A stretch of DNA of 7,684 bases from Bacteroidota bacterium. GTDB taxonomy: Bacteria; Bacteroidota; Bacteroidia; Bacteroidales; JAKIYJ01. The stretch spans positions 1 to 7,684 of the forward strand of contig JAKIYJ010000063.1 of NCBI GenBank assembly GCA_022708585.1, in the 5' to 3' direction. Of the stretch, positions 1 to 6,523 are shown one piece after another. Both the position numbers and the translations under genes were made by a program. Each line of letters opens with the position of its first letter. The first letter of the stretch is position 1. A model generated the notes under the pieces. That model did no database searches. It was not told the DNA's origin and saw only the letters and a list, made by a program, of their open reading frames with translations.

Positions 1-2
1 GC

Positions 3-2036
3 AAAATATTTTCAGATTTATCATTTCATAATATTTTGCTAAATCTTAATTTTTCAGGTTCTCTGGCATTATTACTTTTACAAATTCTTTTAATTTTAGT
101 TATCGCAAGAATATTGGGATGGTTGATGACTAAAATAGGTCAACCTACTGTAATAGGCGAAATTATTGCAGGGATAATATTAGGTCCTTCTCTGCTGGGT
201 AAAGTTGCACCTGAATTTTCAGCATTTCTTTTTCCTGAAGAATCTCTTAACGGACTTAATTATCTAAGTCAGTTGGGACTTATACTTTTTATGTTTATAG
301 TAGGAATGGAATTGGATTTTAAAAGTGTTAAAAAACAGTTAAAAAATGCCTTTATTGTAAGTAATTCAAGTATTATTTTACCATTTTTAATGGGGATTAT
401 CATTGCCTATTATATATATATCGATTATAACAATGGTTCATCATTTTCATCATTTGCATTATTTTTAGGTATTGCTATGAGTATAACAGCTTTCCCTATT
501 TTAGCAAGAATTGTAATGGAACGTAATCTTTCTAAAAAACCTATTGGTTCTATGGCACTGGCAATAGCGGCAGCTAATGATGTTACAGCATGGTTTCTTA
601 TGGCATTTGTAATAGCAATAGTAAAAGCAGGCAATATAACATTAGCTTTTCATACAATATTGTTAACAATTGTTTTTGTCTTTTTTATGTTATTTGTAGT
701 AAGGAAGTTTCTGAATATTCTTTCAAAATATTATTTTTCGCGAGAAATGATAAGCAAAGCAGTAACAGCTCTCATTTTTGCAATATTAATTTTTTCAGCG
801 TGGGCATCAGAAGTTATAGGAATACATGCACTTTTTGGAGCATTTATAGCAGGGGTCTCAGTTCCAGCATCATCTCGTTTCAGGTATTTATTATCACAAA
901 AAATAGAAGATATAAGTCTTGTTTTATTATTGCCTATATTTTTTGTAATCACAGGTTTGCGAACGGAAATCAGTGTGTTTAATCAGCCTCATTTATGGGG
1001 AATATTCGGAATAATACTGGCCGCTGCTGTTATGGGAAAATTTCTTGGTGCTTCTCTTAGTGCCAGATGGGTAGGAATAAATTGGAAAGATAGCCTTACA
1101 TTAGGAACTTTGATGAACACAAGAGGACTGATGGAACTTATAGTTCTTAATATTGGTTATGACCTCGGAATTTTATCTACTACAATTTTTTCTGTATTGG
1201 TATTGGTAGCAATTACAACAACATTTATGACAGGTCCTGGTCTGGATTTAATAGATTTTATCTTTAACAGAAAAAAACAAAAAACACTGGATAAAATAAA
1301 TGAATCAACCTTCAACATTCTTATATCTTTTGGAGATCCTGCCTCTGGAAACAGACTGCTAAAGTTAGGATATCAATTGTTTGGTAATAATACTTCAAAA
1401 GAAGTACAGTTTACCGCTATGCATTTTACTCCAAGTACCGATATTACCATACAAGATGCCGATACATTCGAAAAAGAGGCATTTAAAAAAATGCTGAAAA
1501 TAGCTAAAAACTATAATATTAATATTAATACATATTATAAAACAACTAATGATATTAGCAAAGAAATAACTCAATATGCCAATACACACCATTTTGATTT
1601 GATACTTGCAGGTTCTTCAAGACCTTTATTTTCTTCTAATCCTACCGGCGGGAAAGTACGTGATATATTTAATAATGTTAAAACTACTACTGGTATCCTT
1701 ATTGACAGAGGTTTTAAATTTATTGAAAATATAATGGTAATAATTGATGAATCTAATACTCCACTTGTTATTTTAAAAAATTCAGGTCTAATTAATAATT
1801 ATAATATCAAAATAACAATTATTGATATAAATAACTTAATTGAAAATAGCAAATTAACAGAATTTCAAAATAAATCAAATATAAATATATTATCAAAAGA
1901 TAGTATTATAACGATAAATAATAATTTTTTATCGAATTATGATTTAATTATTACAACTATTGAATATTGGAATAAAGCAAAACGGTTAAATGAAGCATGG
2001 ATTAATTACAGTCCTTCAATACTGATATTAAATTAA
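3..2036 (+). CDS. CPA2-type cation/proton antiporter with universal-stress-like C-terminal tail (5' end outside window)
   Basis: Inner-membrane antiporter of the monovalent cation/proton type (Na_H_Exchanger/CPA2 family); expected to exchange Na+ or K+ for protons, the ion not being readable from sequence. The frame is open to the left edge and the first start-like codon inside is TTG at 36, so the true start probably lies upstream. Residues below count from that TTG. The membrane domain (about 8-405) has about a dozen hydrophobic segments, with the family signatures GQPTVIGEIIAGIILGP (35-51), MSITAFPILARI (148-159), GIHALFGAFIAGV (262-274) and NTRGLMELIVLNIGY (361-375). The ion-site pair reads Asn181-Asp182 (AAANDVTAW) where many CPA2 members have Asp-Asp. 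After a basic hinge (411-420) come two alpha/beta stretches, about 426-557 and 560-666, that look like tandem UspA-type domains; the second is degenerate. These are usually cytoplasmic and regulatory. Confident of family, unsure of ion. Confidence 0.9.
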   Translation, partial: KIFSDLSFHNILLNLNFSGSLALLLLQILLILVIARILGWLMTKIGQPTVIGEIIAGIILGPSLLGKVAPEFSAFLFPEESLNGLNYLSQLGLILFMFIVGMELDFKSVKKQLKNAFIVSNSSIILPFLMGIIIAYYIYIDYNNGSSFSSFALFLGIAMSITAFPILARIVMERNLSKKPIGSMALAIAAANDVTAWFLMAFVIAIVKAGNITLAFHTILLTIVFVFFMLFVVRKFLNILSKYYFSREMISKAVTALIFAILIFSAWASEVIGIHALFGAFIAGVSVPASSRFRYLLSQKIEDISLVLLLPIFFVITGLRTEISVFNQPHLWGIFGIILAAAVMGKFLGASLSARWVGINWKDSLTLGTLMNTRGLMELIVLNIGYDLGILSTTIFSVLVLVAITTTFMTGPGLDLIDFIFNRKKQKTLDKINESTFNILISFGDPASGNRLLKLGYQLFGNNTSKEVQFTAMHFTPSTDITIQDADTFEKEAFKKMLKIAKNYNININTYYKTTNDISKEITQYANTHHFDLILAGSSRPLFSSNPTGGKVRDIFNNVKTTTGILIDRGFKFIENIMVIIDESNTPLVILKNSGLINNYNIKITIIDINNLIENSKLTEFQNKSNINILSKDSIITINNNFLSNYDLIITTIEYWNKAKRLNEAWINYSPSILILN

Positions 2037-2066
2037 TATCAATTAATACAGGCATAATTGATATTA
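2034..2066. promoter_or_regulatory. Perfect 12-bp inverted repeat between antiporter and mtaB
   Basis: TAATATCAATTA (2034-2045) and TAATTGATATTA (2055-2066) are exact reverse complements around a 9-nt loop. The left arm starts on the antiporter stop codon. A run of six T follows at 2077-2082, so it could be a weak, GC-free transcription terminator; as dyad DNA it could equally be a repressor site for mtaB. The position is suggestive, but the arms are AT-rich, which lowers the weight of the match. Confidence 0.4.
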
Positions 2067-2086
2067 CATCTTCATATTTTTTCAAT

Positions 2087-2094
2087 TATTTTTG
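2087..2094 (+). promoter_or_regulatory. Possible Bacteroidota -7 box of mtaB
   Basis: TATTTTTG matches the TAnnTTTG consensus of the Bacteroidota sigma factor and ends 4 nt before the mtaB ATG, so a transcript from it would begin at or next to the start codon and be leaderless. No TTG box is seen at the usual distance upstream (the nearest, 2058-2060, is too far), so this is weak evidence in AT-rich DNA. Confidence 0.25.
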
Positions 2095-2098
2095 TCGA

Positions 2099-3379
2099 AT
2101 GAAAACTGTTGCATTTCATACTATTGGTTGCAAACTCAATTTTGCAGAATCTTCTGCAATAGCCAGAAAATTTAAAAATAAGGGATATATTATATCGAAC
2201 TTCGGTTCAAAAGCAGATATTTATGTAATTAATACTTGTTCGGTAACATCTTCGGCAGAAAAAAAATGCAGGCAGGCTATAAGACAAGCTCGCAAGCGAA
2301 ATCCAGATGCTATTATTGCTGTTATAGGATGTTATTCCGAATTAAGATATGATGAAATTGAAAATTTAAAATTAGTTGATATTATTCTTGGCAACAGCAA
2401 CAAATATGATTTACTTGATTATATTGAAAGTACTGCTAATAATGATGAAATTGACAGAGTGGCAAATTTCGAAAAATTTTGCCCTGCTATAAGTTATGAT
2501 GAAAGGACGCGTTCTTTTTTAAAAATTCAGGATGGCTGCGATTATTATTGCACATATTGCACAGTTCCTTTTGCAAGAGGAATGTCCAGAAGTGCATCTA
2601 TACAGGAAATATTAAATATGATAAATCTCGCAGTTGATAATGGTATTAAGGAAATAGTACTTACAGGCGTAAATGTTGGGGATTTTGGAAAGAAAAATGG
2701 AGAAAGCCTTGCCAGATTATTAATACAAATTGAAGAAATTACTAAACTTGAAAGGTTAAGAATTTCATCAATTGAACCAGACCTGTTGAGCAAGGAACTT
2801 ATAAATATTATTTCAAATTCTGATATTATTGCACCTCATTTTCATATTTCAATGCAATCGGGTTCAGACAATATACTGCGACTTATGAATAGAAAATACG
2901 ATACTGCCTTTTTCAGTGAAAAGATTAATATGATAAAAGAAAATATGCCAGATGCTTTTATTGCTATTGATGTAATTACAGGTTTTCCTGGCGAGACAGA
3001 TAAAGAATTTAATATTACAAAAAAATATATTCAGAATTTACCTGTATCAGAGTTACATGTCTTTACATATTCTGAGCGTCCTGGTACCAAAGCAGCTAAT
3101 ATGCCTGGTTATGTACAGAATGGTATAAGACAAGAAAGAACAGCTGAACTGCTTGAAATAAGTAAACAAAAGAAGAAAAATTTTTATATATCAAGTTTGA
3201 ACTCTTTTCATAAGGTGTTATGGGAAGCAAAACAATATAAAGGATTTATGAGTGGATACACTGAAAATTATTTAAAAGTAAAATGTGATTATGATGAGAC
3301 CAAAATAAATACAGTTCAAAAGGTGTTACTTACACAGACAGATGAGGATGGAACATTCAGATGTTTTATTGATGAATAA
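2099..3379 (+). CDS. mtaB: tRNA (N6-threonylcarbamoyladenosine(37)-C2)-methylthiotransferase MtaB
   Basis: Cytoplasmic radical-SAM enzyme that adds a methylthio group to t6A at position 37 of tRNAs reading ANN codons, giving ms2t6A. The 426 residues show the full family layout. The N-terminal UPF0004 domain carries the three cluster-binding cysteines Cys11 (TIGCKLN), Cys47 (INTCSVT) and Cys78 (IGCYSE). The radical-SAM CxxxCxxC is Cys147-Cys151-Cys154 (DGCDYYCTYCTVPFARG). Later come SGSDNILRLMNRKY and DVITGFPGETDKEF, and a C-terminal TRAM-like stretch from about 370. The opening GCKLN and the lack of MiaB-specific features point to MtaB rather than MiaB or RimO. The ATG at 2099 fits the usual family N-terminus and has no Shine-Dalgarno, as is common in Bacteroidota. 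It follows the antiporter by 62 bp on the same strand, with no functional link evident, and converges on the helicase gene across 28 bp. Confidence 0.95.
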   Translation: MKTVAFHTIGCKLNFAESSAIARKFKNKGYIISNFGSKADIYVINTCSVTSSAEKKCRQAIRQARKRNPDAIIAVIGCYSELRYDEIENLKLVDIILGNSNKYDLLDYIESTANNDEIDRVANFEKFCPAISYDERTRSFLKIQDGCDYYCTYCTVPFARGMSRSASIQEILNMINLAVDNGIKEIVLTGVNVGDFGKKNGESLARLLIQIEEITKLERLRISSIEPDLLSKELINIISNSDIIAPHFHISMQSGSDNILRLMNRKYDTAFFSEKINMIKENMPDAFIAIDVITGFPGETDKEFNITKKYIQNLPVSELHVFTYSERPGTKAANMPGYVQNGIRQERTAELLEISKQKKKNFYISSLNSFHKVLWEAKQYKGFMSGYTENYLKVKCDYDETKINTVQKVLLTQTDEDGTFRCFIDE

Positions 3380-3407
3380 ATATAAATTTTTTATAATAAA
3401 CCCAAAA

Positions 3408-5306
3408 TCAACTTTTAACTGTTTTTTTACTTGTTAACATTATGTTTTTGTCTGATATTATTCTGGGTTTATTTTTAGAATTGAGAAATTTTGAAATATC
3501 AAAACCCGATTTACAAATATTGAGACAATTTATTTTAACGGATAATTCACGATTAAAATCATCTAGATACTCGTATATTAATTCATCCGTTTCTTTTCCA
3601 GCAAAAGGTATTTTAATATTTTTAAAGTAATTAGAAAACAGGGGTTCAAGTTTTTCATAAACATAAGAACATACCTCTTGAATTTCACTGTCGGATATAT
3701 AAAAATACAAATTATCGGAAATACTTTTGTCAATTTTATCAGCAAAATCAGAAGCAACAGGATAAACGTTGTTTACGCATGTGTTTTCAAAATTGTTAAT
3801 AAACATCAATATGTTATTATATAAAGCAGAATTTTTTTTCTTGTTAAGCAATAAAAATTTAATTTGACCTATTAATTTTTTAATATATTGGAAATCAAAC
3901 AATTCAAGGAGAAGAGACAATTTATATTCATAAATTGCATTTTCGAAAAACTGTTTATCAGGCTGTTTATCTTTAATTATATTGTTAAATTCAATAAGAG
4001 TTGAGTTGGTTATAATACAATTATCGTTTAATGTTGAAGTGAGAATCAATCCATCCATAGTTCTGCACCGACTGAGAGCGACATAAACCTGTCCAAAGGC
4101 AAAAGCTGAATGAGCATCAACAATAATTTTATCGAAAGTAAGTCCCTGACTTTTATGTATTGTAATTGCCCATGCCAGTTTTAAAGGATATTGAGTAAAG
4201 GTTCCAATAACTTTTTCTTTTATTTGTTTGGTATTTTCATCAATTTCATATTTAATATTTTCCCATTTTTCAGTAGTTACTGTAATAGCGTTCTTATCGT
4301 CCTTACATTTCACAATAATTTTATCTTTAATAATATTAACGATTATGCCAATTTTACCATTAAAATAAAGTTTTTCGGGCGAACTGTCATTTTTGACAAA
4401 CATAACCTGTGAGCCTTTTTTGAGTTCCAATTTTTTTAAAGTAGGAAATAAATATTCTGGAAATTCTCCTTTTATAACAGCATTAAAAAAATGTGGCTCT
4501 TCATTAATTCTGGCAAGTTTACTATCATTTATCTTTTGCGATTGATAGTTATGAGTAGTAAGAGTAATATACCCATTTGTATCAATACTATCAATATTTG
4601 AAATGTATTTTGTATTTAGTTCATCAAAATCATCAGGTGAAAGTTTATTATCTCTTATTTTATTTAAAATATGTATATAATGAGTATCAGTTTGTCGAAA
4701 GACTTCAGTAAGTTCTATACATACGAAATTAGTAGACTGTAAAGTTCTACTATTGAAAAAGAAGCAATTTTCATAATATTGTGATAGAATGCTCCATAGT
4801 TCATCTGTAACCACAGGAGCCAGTTGTTGCATATCGCCTATCATAAGGAGTTGTACTCCTCCAAAAGGTTCTATATTTTTTCTTACTCTTTTAAGTATTG
4901 TATCAATACCATCTAAAATATCGGCTCTTACCATGCTTATTTCGTCAATAATAAGAAGATTAAGATTTTTGATAATATCAATTTTTTGTCTGCTAAATCT
5001 TTGCGTAGAAATATTGCCTGGCTGGTTGGGAGATAATACAAGGTTTCCTTCCAGGTCGATATTATTTGGGATAATAGGTCCAAAAGGCAATTGAAAAAAT
5101 GAATGTATAGTAACACCACCAGCATTGATTGCTGCTACTCCGGTTGGAGCAACAACAATCATTTTTTTATTTACAGTATTTTTTACCCTTTGCAAAAATG
5201 TTGTTTTGCCAGTGCCAGCTTTACCAGTTAAAAAAATATTTTTATTTGTTTTTTCAACAAAATCAAAAGCAATTTTTAAACGTTCATTTTCGATATACTC
5301 TAACAT
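3408..5306 (-). CDS. Pif1/RecD-like superfamily 1B DNA helicase
   Basis: ATP-dependent 5'-3' DNA helicase of the Pif1 group; bacterial Pif1 proteins, including studied Bacteroides ones, unwind forks, R-loops and G-quadruplexes in vitro. All core motifs are intact in the 632 residues: Walker A GKAGTGKT (28-35), motif Ia APTGVAAINAGGVTIHSFF (53-71), Walker B LLIIDEISMV (117-126), motif III GDMQQLAP (157-164), motif IV ELTEVFRQ (198-205), motif V AITIHKSQGLTFD (380-392) and motif VI QVYVALSRCRT (406-416). The segment from about 430 to the end is lysine-rich and I recognise no domain in it; many Bacteroidota homologues carry varied C-terminal extensions here. No transmembrane or secretion signal is seen. 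The ATG at 5304-5306 leaves the usual short lead before Walker A. It stands alone on its strand, with a 10-bp inverted repeat and repeat copy A upstream. TATCTTTA on the minus strand (5396-5403) is one base off a -7 box. Confidence 0.93.
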   Translation of the reverse strand: MLEYIENERLKIAFDFVEKTNKNIFLTGKAGTGKTTFLQRVKNTVNKKMIVVAPTGVAAINAGGVTIHSFFQLPFGPIIPNNIDLEGNLVLSPNQPGNISTQRFSRQKIDIIKNLNLLIIDEISMVRADILDGIDTILKRVRKNIEPFGGVQLLMIGDMQQLAPVVTDELWSILSQYYENCFFFNSRTLQSTNFVCIELTEVFRQTDTHYIHILNKIRDNKLSPDDFDELNTKYISNIDSIDTNGYITLTTHNYQSQKINDSKLARINEEPHFFNAVIKGEFPEYLFPTLKKLELKKGSQVMFVKNDSSPEKLYFNGKIGIIVNIIKDKIIVKCKDDKNAITVTTEKWENIKYEIDENTKQIKEKVIGTFTQYPLKLAWAITIHKSQGLTFDKIIVDAHSAFAFGQVYVALSRCRTMDGLILTSTLNDNCIITNSTLIEFNNIIKDKQPDKQFFENAIYEYKLSLLLELFDFQYIKKLIGQIKFLLLNKKKNSALYNNILMFINNFENTCVNNVYPVASDFADKIDKSISDNLYFYISDSEIQEVCSYVYEKLEPLFSNYFKNIKIPFAGKETDELIYEYLDDFNRELSVKINCLNICKSGFDISKFLNSKNKPRIISDKNIMLTSKKTVKS

Positions 5307-5339
5307 AGTGGTTGGATAGAAAAGATGTTTAAATTTTTG

Positions 5340-5378
5340 TATATTAGAAGATTTAACTAAGGTGAATTTTCTAATATA
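5340..5378. promoter_or_regulatory. 10-bp inverted repeat in the helicase leader
   Basis: TATATTAGAA (5340-5349) and TTCTAATATA (5369-5378) are exact reverse complements separated by 19 nt. The nearer arm lies 33 nt before the helicase start codon, so it would be a leader hairpin or a dyad operator if transcription begins further up. It is low in GC and could be chance in DNA this rich in A and T. Confidence 0.3.
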
Positions 5379-5472
5379 AGAATATATTAAGATTATAAAG
5401 ATACATAAAAAAATTTTATAAACATAAAATAAAAATAGAATCTACTCTGAAAAATCATTCTTTATTTTAAAT

Positions 5473-5679
5473 TATTTTTTATAAATAATTTAACTAATTT
5501 TATAGATAAATCAATTAAAAATATAGATAAATTTAATTAAAATAAAGTTGACTATTTACAATAATGAAATTTATACAAACCTTTAAAACACTTTGCAATC
5601 TCTCATCCTCGTTACAAACGAGGACGAGAAGGTGCCAAATTTTTTTTAACAGCATTATTTTAAAATAGAGCCAAAAAAT
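5473..5679 (-). repeat. Long repeat element, copy A
   Basis: The core 5502-5673 is the reverse complement of 7450-7612 at about 95% identity. I count substitutions at 5512, 5540, 5547, 5550, 5566, 5605 and 5652, plus about 9 extra bases here around 5631-5641 (GGTGCCAAAT). The longest exact blocks are 38 nt (5567-5604) and 27 nt (5513-5539). Outside the core, TATTTTTTATAAA at 5473 matches the end of copy B with one G missing, so the element probably runs to 5473. On the inner side, similarity stops at GAGCC; the next AAAAAAT could be the remnant of the other terminal repeat after a small deletion, which would end the element just before the stop codon of the 77-residue ORF. Two related 21-bp tandem units (5502-5522 and 5523-5543) lie inside. 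No coding capacity. Confidence 0.85.
5601..5629. repeat. 13-bp-stem palindrome in copy A
   Basis: TCTCATCCTCGTT (5601-5613), loop ACA, AACGAGGACGAGA (5617-5629). Twelve of 13 pairs match. The single exception is A-C on the plus strand but becomes a G-U wobble in minus-strand RNA, the strand on which the neighbouring genes are read. It is far richer in GC than its surroundings. No T-run follows, so it is not a typical intrinsic terminator. Confidence 0.85.
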
Positions 5680-5913
5680 TTAAAGTCGCAGCAATTCATC
5701 ATCTTCTGCAATTATTTGTTTTATTTCTTTTTCAGTTTTATTAAAAACGCGCATACATTCTTTAATAGCTTTTTCTTTAGAAAATTTATAATGACCCAAA
5801 TATATACTGTGTATAGCATCTACTTCATCAAATTCAATATCATCATAACCACCTTCATTGCCCCCTATATCGCGCTTTTCATGCTCATTTTTTTTCGTCA
5901 TCATCTTCTTCAT
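5680..5913 (-). CDS. Hypothetical protein, 77 residues, overlapping the acidic ORF
   Basis: Function not recognised. The protein is soluble and charged: a lysine-rich start (MKKMMTKKNEHEKRD), a glycine/acidic linker (16-31), then a likely helical part from DAIHSIYLGHYKFSKEKAI to the end at LLRL. There is no signal peptide, membrane segment or known motif. It overlaps the 201-residue ORF by 29 bases in another frame. Starts at Met4 or Met5 are also possible and would shorten the overlap. The first 15 or so residues are read from the same DNA as the acidic tail of its neighbour. Loss of one A from the eight-A run at 5888-5895 (minus strand) would join the two frames, so this may be the C-terminal part of a single larger protein. 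It is last in the operon, and the repeat begins directly after its stop. Confidence 0.6.
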   Translation of the reverse strand: MKKMMTKKNEHEKRDIGGNEGGYDDIEFDEVDAIHSIYLGHYKFSKEKAIKECMRVFNKTEKEIKQIIAEDDELLRL

Positions 5914-6490
5914 TCAAATCTTCTATTTCAATAAATTTATCAAGGACATCATCATTAAAAATTTCTTCATCTTCAAATAAATCATCTAAATCATCTAAAT
6001 CATCTAAATCATCATCAATATCGTCGTCGTCATCATAGTCATCAAAAGAATACCAGCTTACATCAGTTAATGTATCATTTTGAAAGCAACAACACATATA
6101 GATTTCTGGGAACGAAAGACATTTTTCATCTTCATCTTCATCTTCATATTCATATTCATCAACATCAATATCAGTAATATTATGTTCATTCATAAGACTA
6201 ATAATTTTTTTCTCATCAAGGTCAAATAATTTATGACCAAATAAAGTAAAATTAGGATTAGATGTTTTGATGCCTGCTAATTTTTTTTCATTATCTCCTT
6301 CAAATAAAAGGAGTACATCCTCATCAGCATAGTACCACGACAGATAATCAAAATCTTCTAATGTTTCCCCATCAGATTGGGAAATATCATCGGGTGATCC
6401 TATGATTTTATTAACTTCATCAGTAGTAATGCCAAATTTAAGATTTTCTAAACCTATTAAAGGTAATATTTCAAAATTTTTAAGTTTCAT
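5885..6490 (-). CDS. Hypothetical acidic protein with FGxTxxEV-GxPD N-terminal domain and Asp-rich tail
   Basis: Function unknown; predicted cytoplasmic, with no signal peptide or membrane segment. The first ~147 residues look like a small alpha/beta domain. LIGLENLKFGITTDEVNKI followed by IGSPDD (residues 11-36) recalls the 'FGmTxxEVxxxlGxPd' pattern seen in BamE-like and some immunity-type small domains; this is pattern resemblance only. Three consecutive cysteines sit at 133-135 in what looks like a final strand pair. Two acidic tracts interrupt or follow the domain: DVDEYEYEDEDEDEK (109-123) and an Asp-rich tail from about 150 to the end that includes DDLDDLDDLDDL. Both are encoded by short in-frame DNA repeats. 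Very low isoelectric point expected. It starts 33 bp after the dehydrogenase stop, so is probably cotranscribed with it. The end may be a frameshift artefact, see the overlapping ORF. Confidence 0.75.
   Translation of the reverse strand: MKLKNFEILPLIGLENLKFGITTDEVNKIIGSPDDISQSDGETLEDFDYLSWYYADEDVLLLFEGDNEKKLAGIKTSNPNFTLFGHKLFDLDEKKIISLMNEHNITDIDVDEYEYEDEDEDEKCLSFPEIYMCCCFQNDTLTDVSWYSFDDYDDDDDIDDDLDDLDDLDDLFEDEEIFNDDVLDKFIEIEDLNEEDDDEKK
5981..6013. repeat. 9-bp tandem repeat coding Asp-Asp-Leu
   Basis: Three full copies of ATCATCTAA plus a partial fourth (ATCATC). On the minus strand they read as the repeated Asp-Asp-Leu of the acidic ORF, around residues 160-171. The 9-bp unit keeps frame when copies are gained or lost. 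Confidence 0.8.
6125..6160. repeat. 6-bp tandem repeat coding Glu-Asp / Glu-Tyr pairs
   Basis: Six hexamers, TTCATC or TTCATA, in a row; on the minus strand they encode the acidic tract DEYEYEDEDEDE (111-122) of the 201-residue ORF. The unit is two codons, so copy-number change keeps the frame. Confidence 0.8.
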
Positions 6491-6523
6491 ATAAATTTTA
6501 TTTAAGATTAATAAATATTGTTA

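Larger units (their letters stand above)
5307..5679. other. Gene-free spacer upstream of the helicase
   Basis: I see no credible coding frame in these 373 bases. From right to left, reading towards the helicase, it holds copy A of the long repeat (about 5473-5679), an AT-rich stretch with a one-mismatch -7 box TATCTTTA on the minus strand (5396-5403), and a 10-bp inverted repeat (5340-5378). It is both the 3' flank of the three-gene operon and the 5' flank of the helicase gene, both on the minus strand. No canonical terminator with a T-run is visible between them, so read-through into the helicase gene is possible. Confidence 0.7.

Noticed and set aside
36..38. TTG at 36 as the true antiporter start
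   Set aside because: The same frame is open to the window edge and the family normally has a longer N-terminus; kept only as the reference for residue numbering.
590..982. 130-residue plus-strand ORF inside the antiporter gene
   Set aside because: Different frame over a well-supported membrane domain; low-complexity translation with no domain.
3381..3395. Short AT-only inverted repeat between mtaB and helicase ends (TATAAA/TTTATA)
   Set aside because: Six pairs without GC in AT-rich DNA; too weak to call a terminator although the place between convergent genes would suit one.
4789..5094. 101-residue plus-strand ORF antisense to the helicase
   Set aside because: Lies over Walker B and motif III of an intact helicase gene.
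5502..5673. CRISPR-like repeat array
   Set aside because: Only two long copies in the window, inverted and 1.8 kb apart; no short regularly spaced repeats or cas genes.
5716..5934. 72-residue plus-strand ORF antisense to the 77-residue ORF
   Set aside because: Phe/Ile-rich translation typical of the complement of Lys/Glu-rich coding DNA; the minus-strand reading fits the operon.
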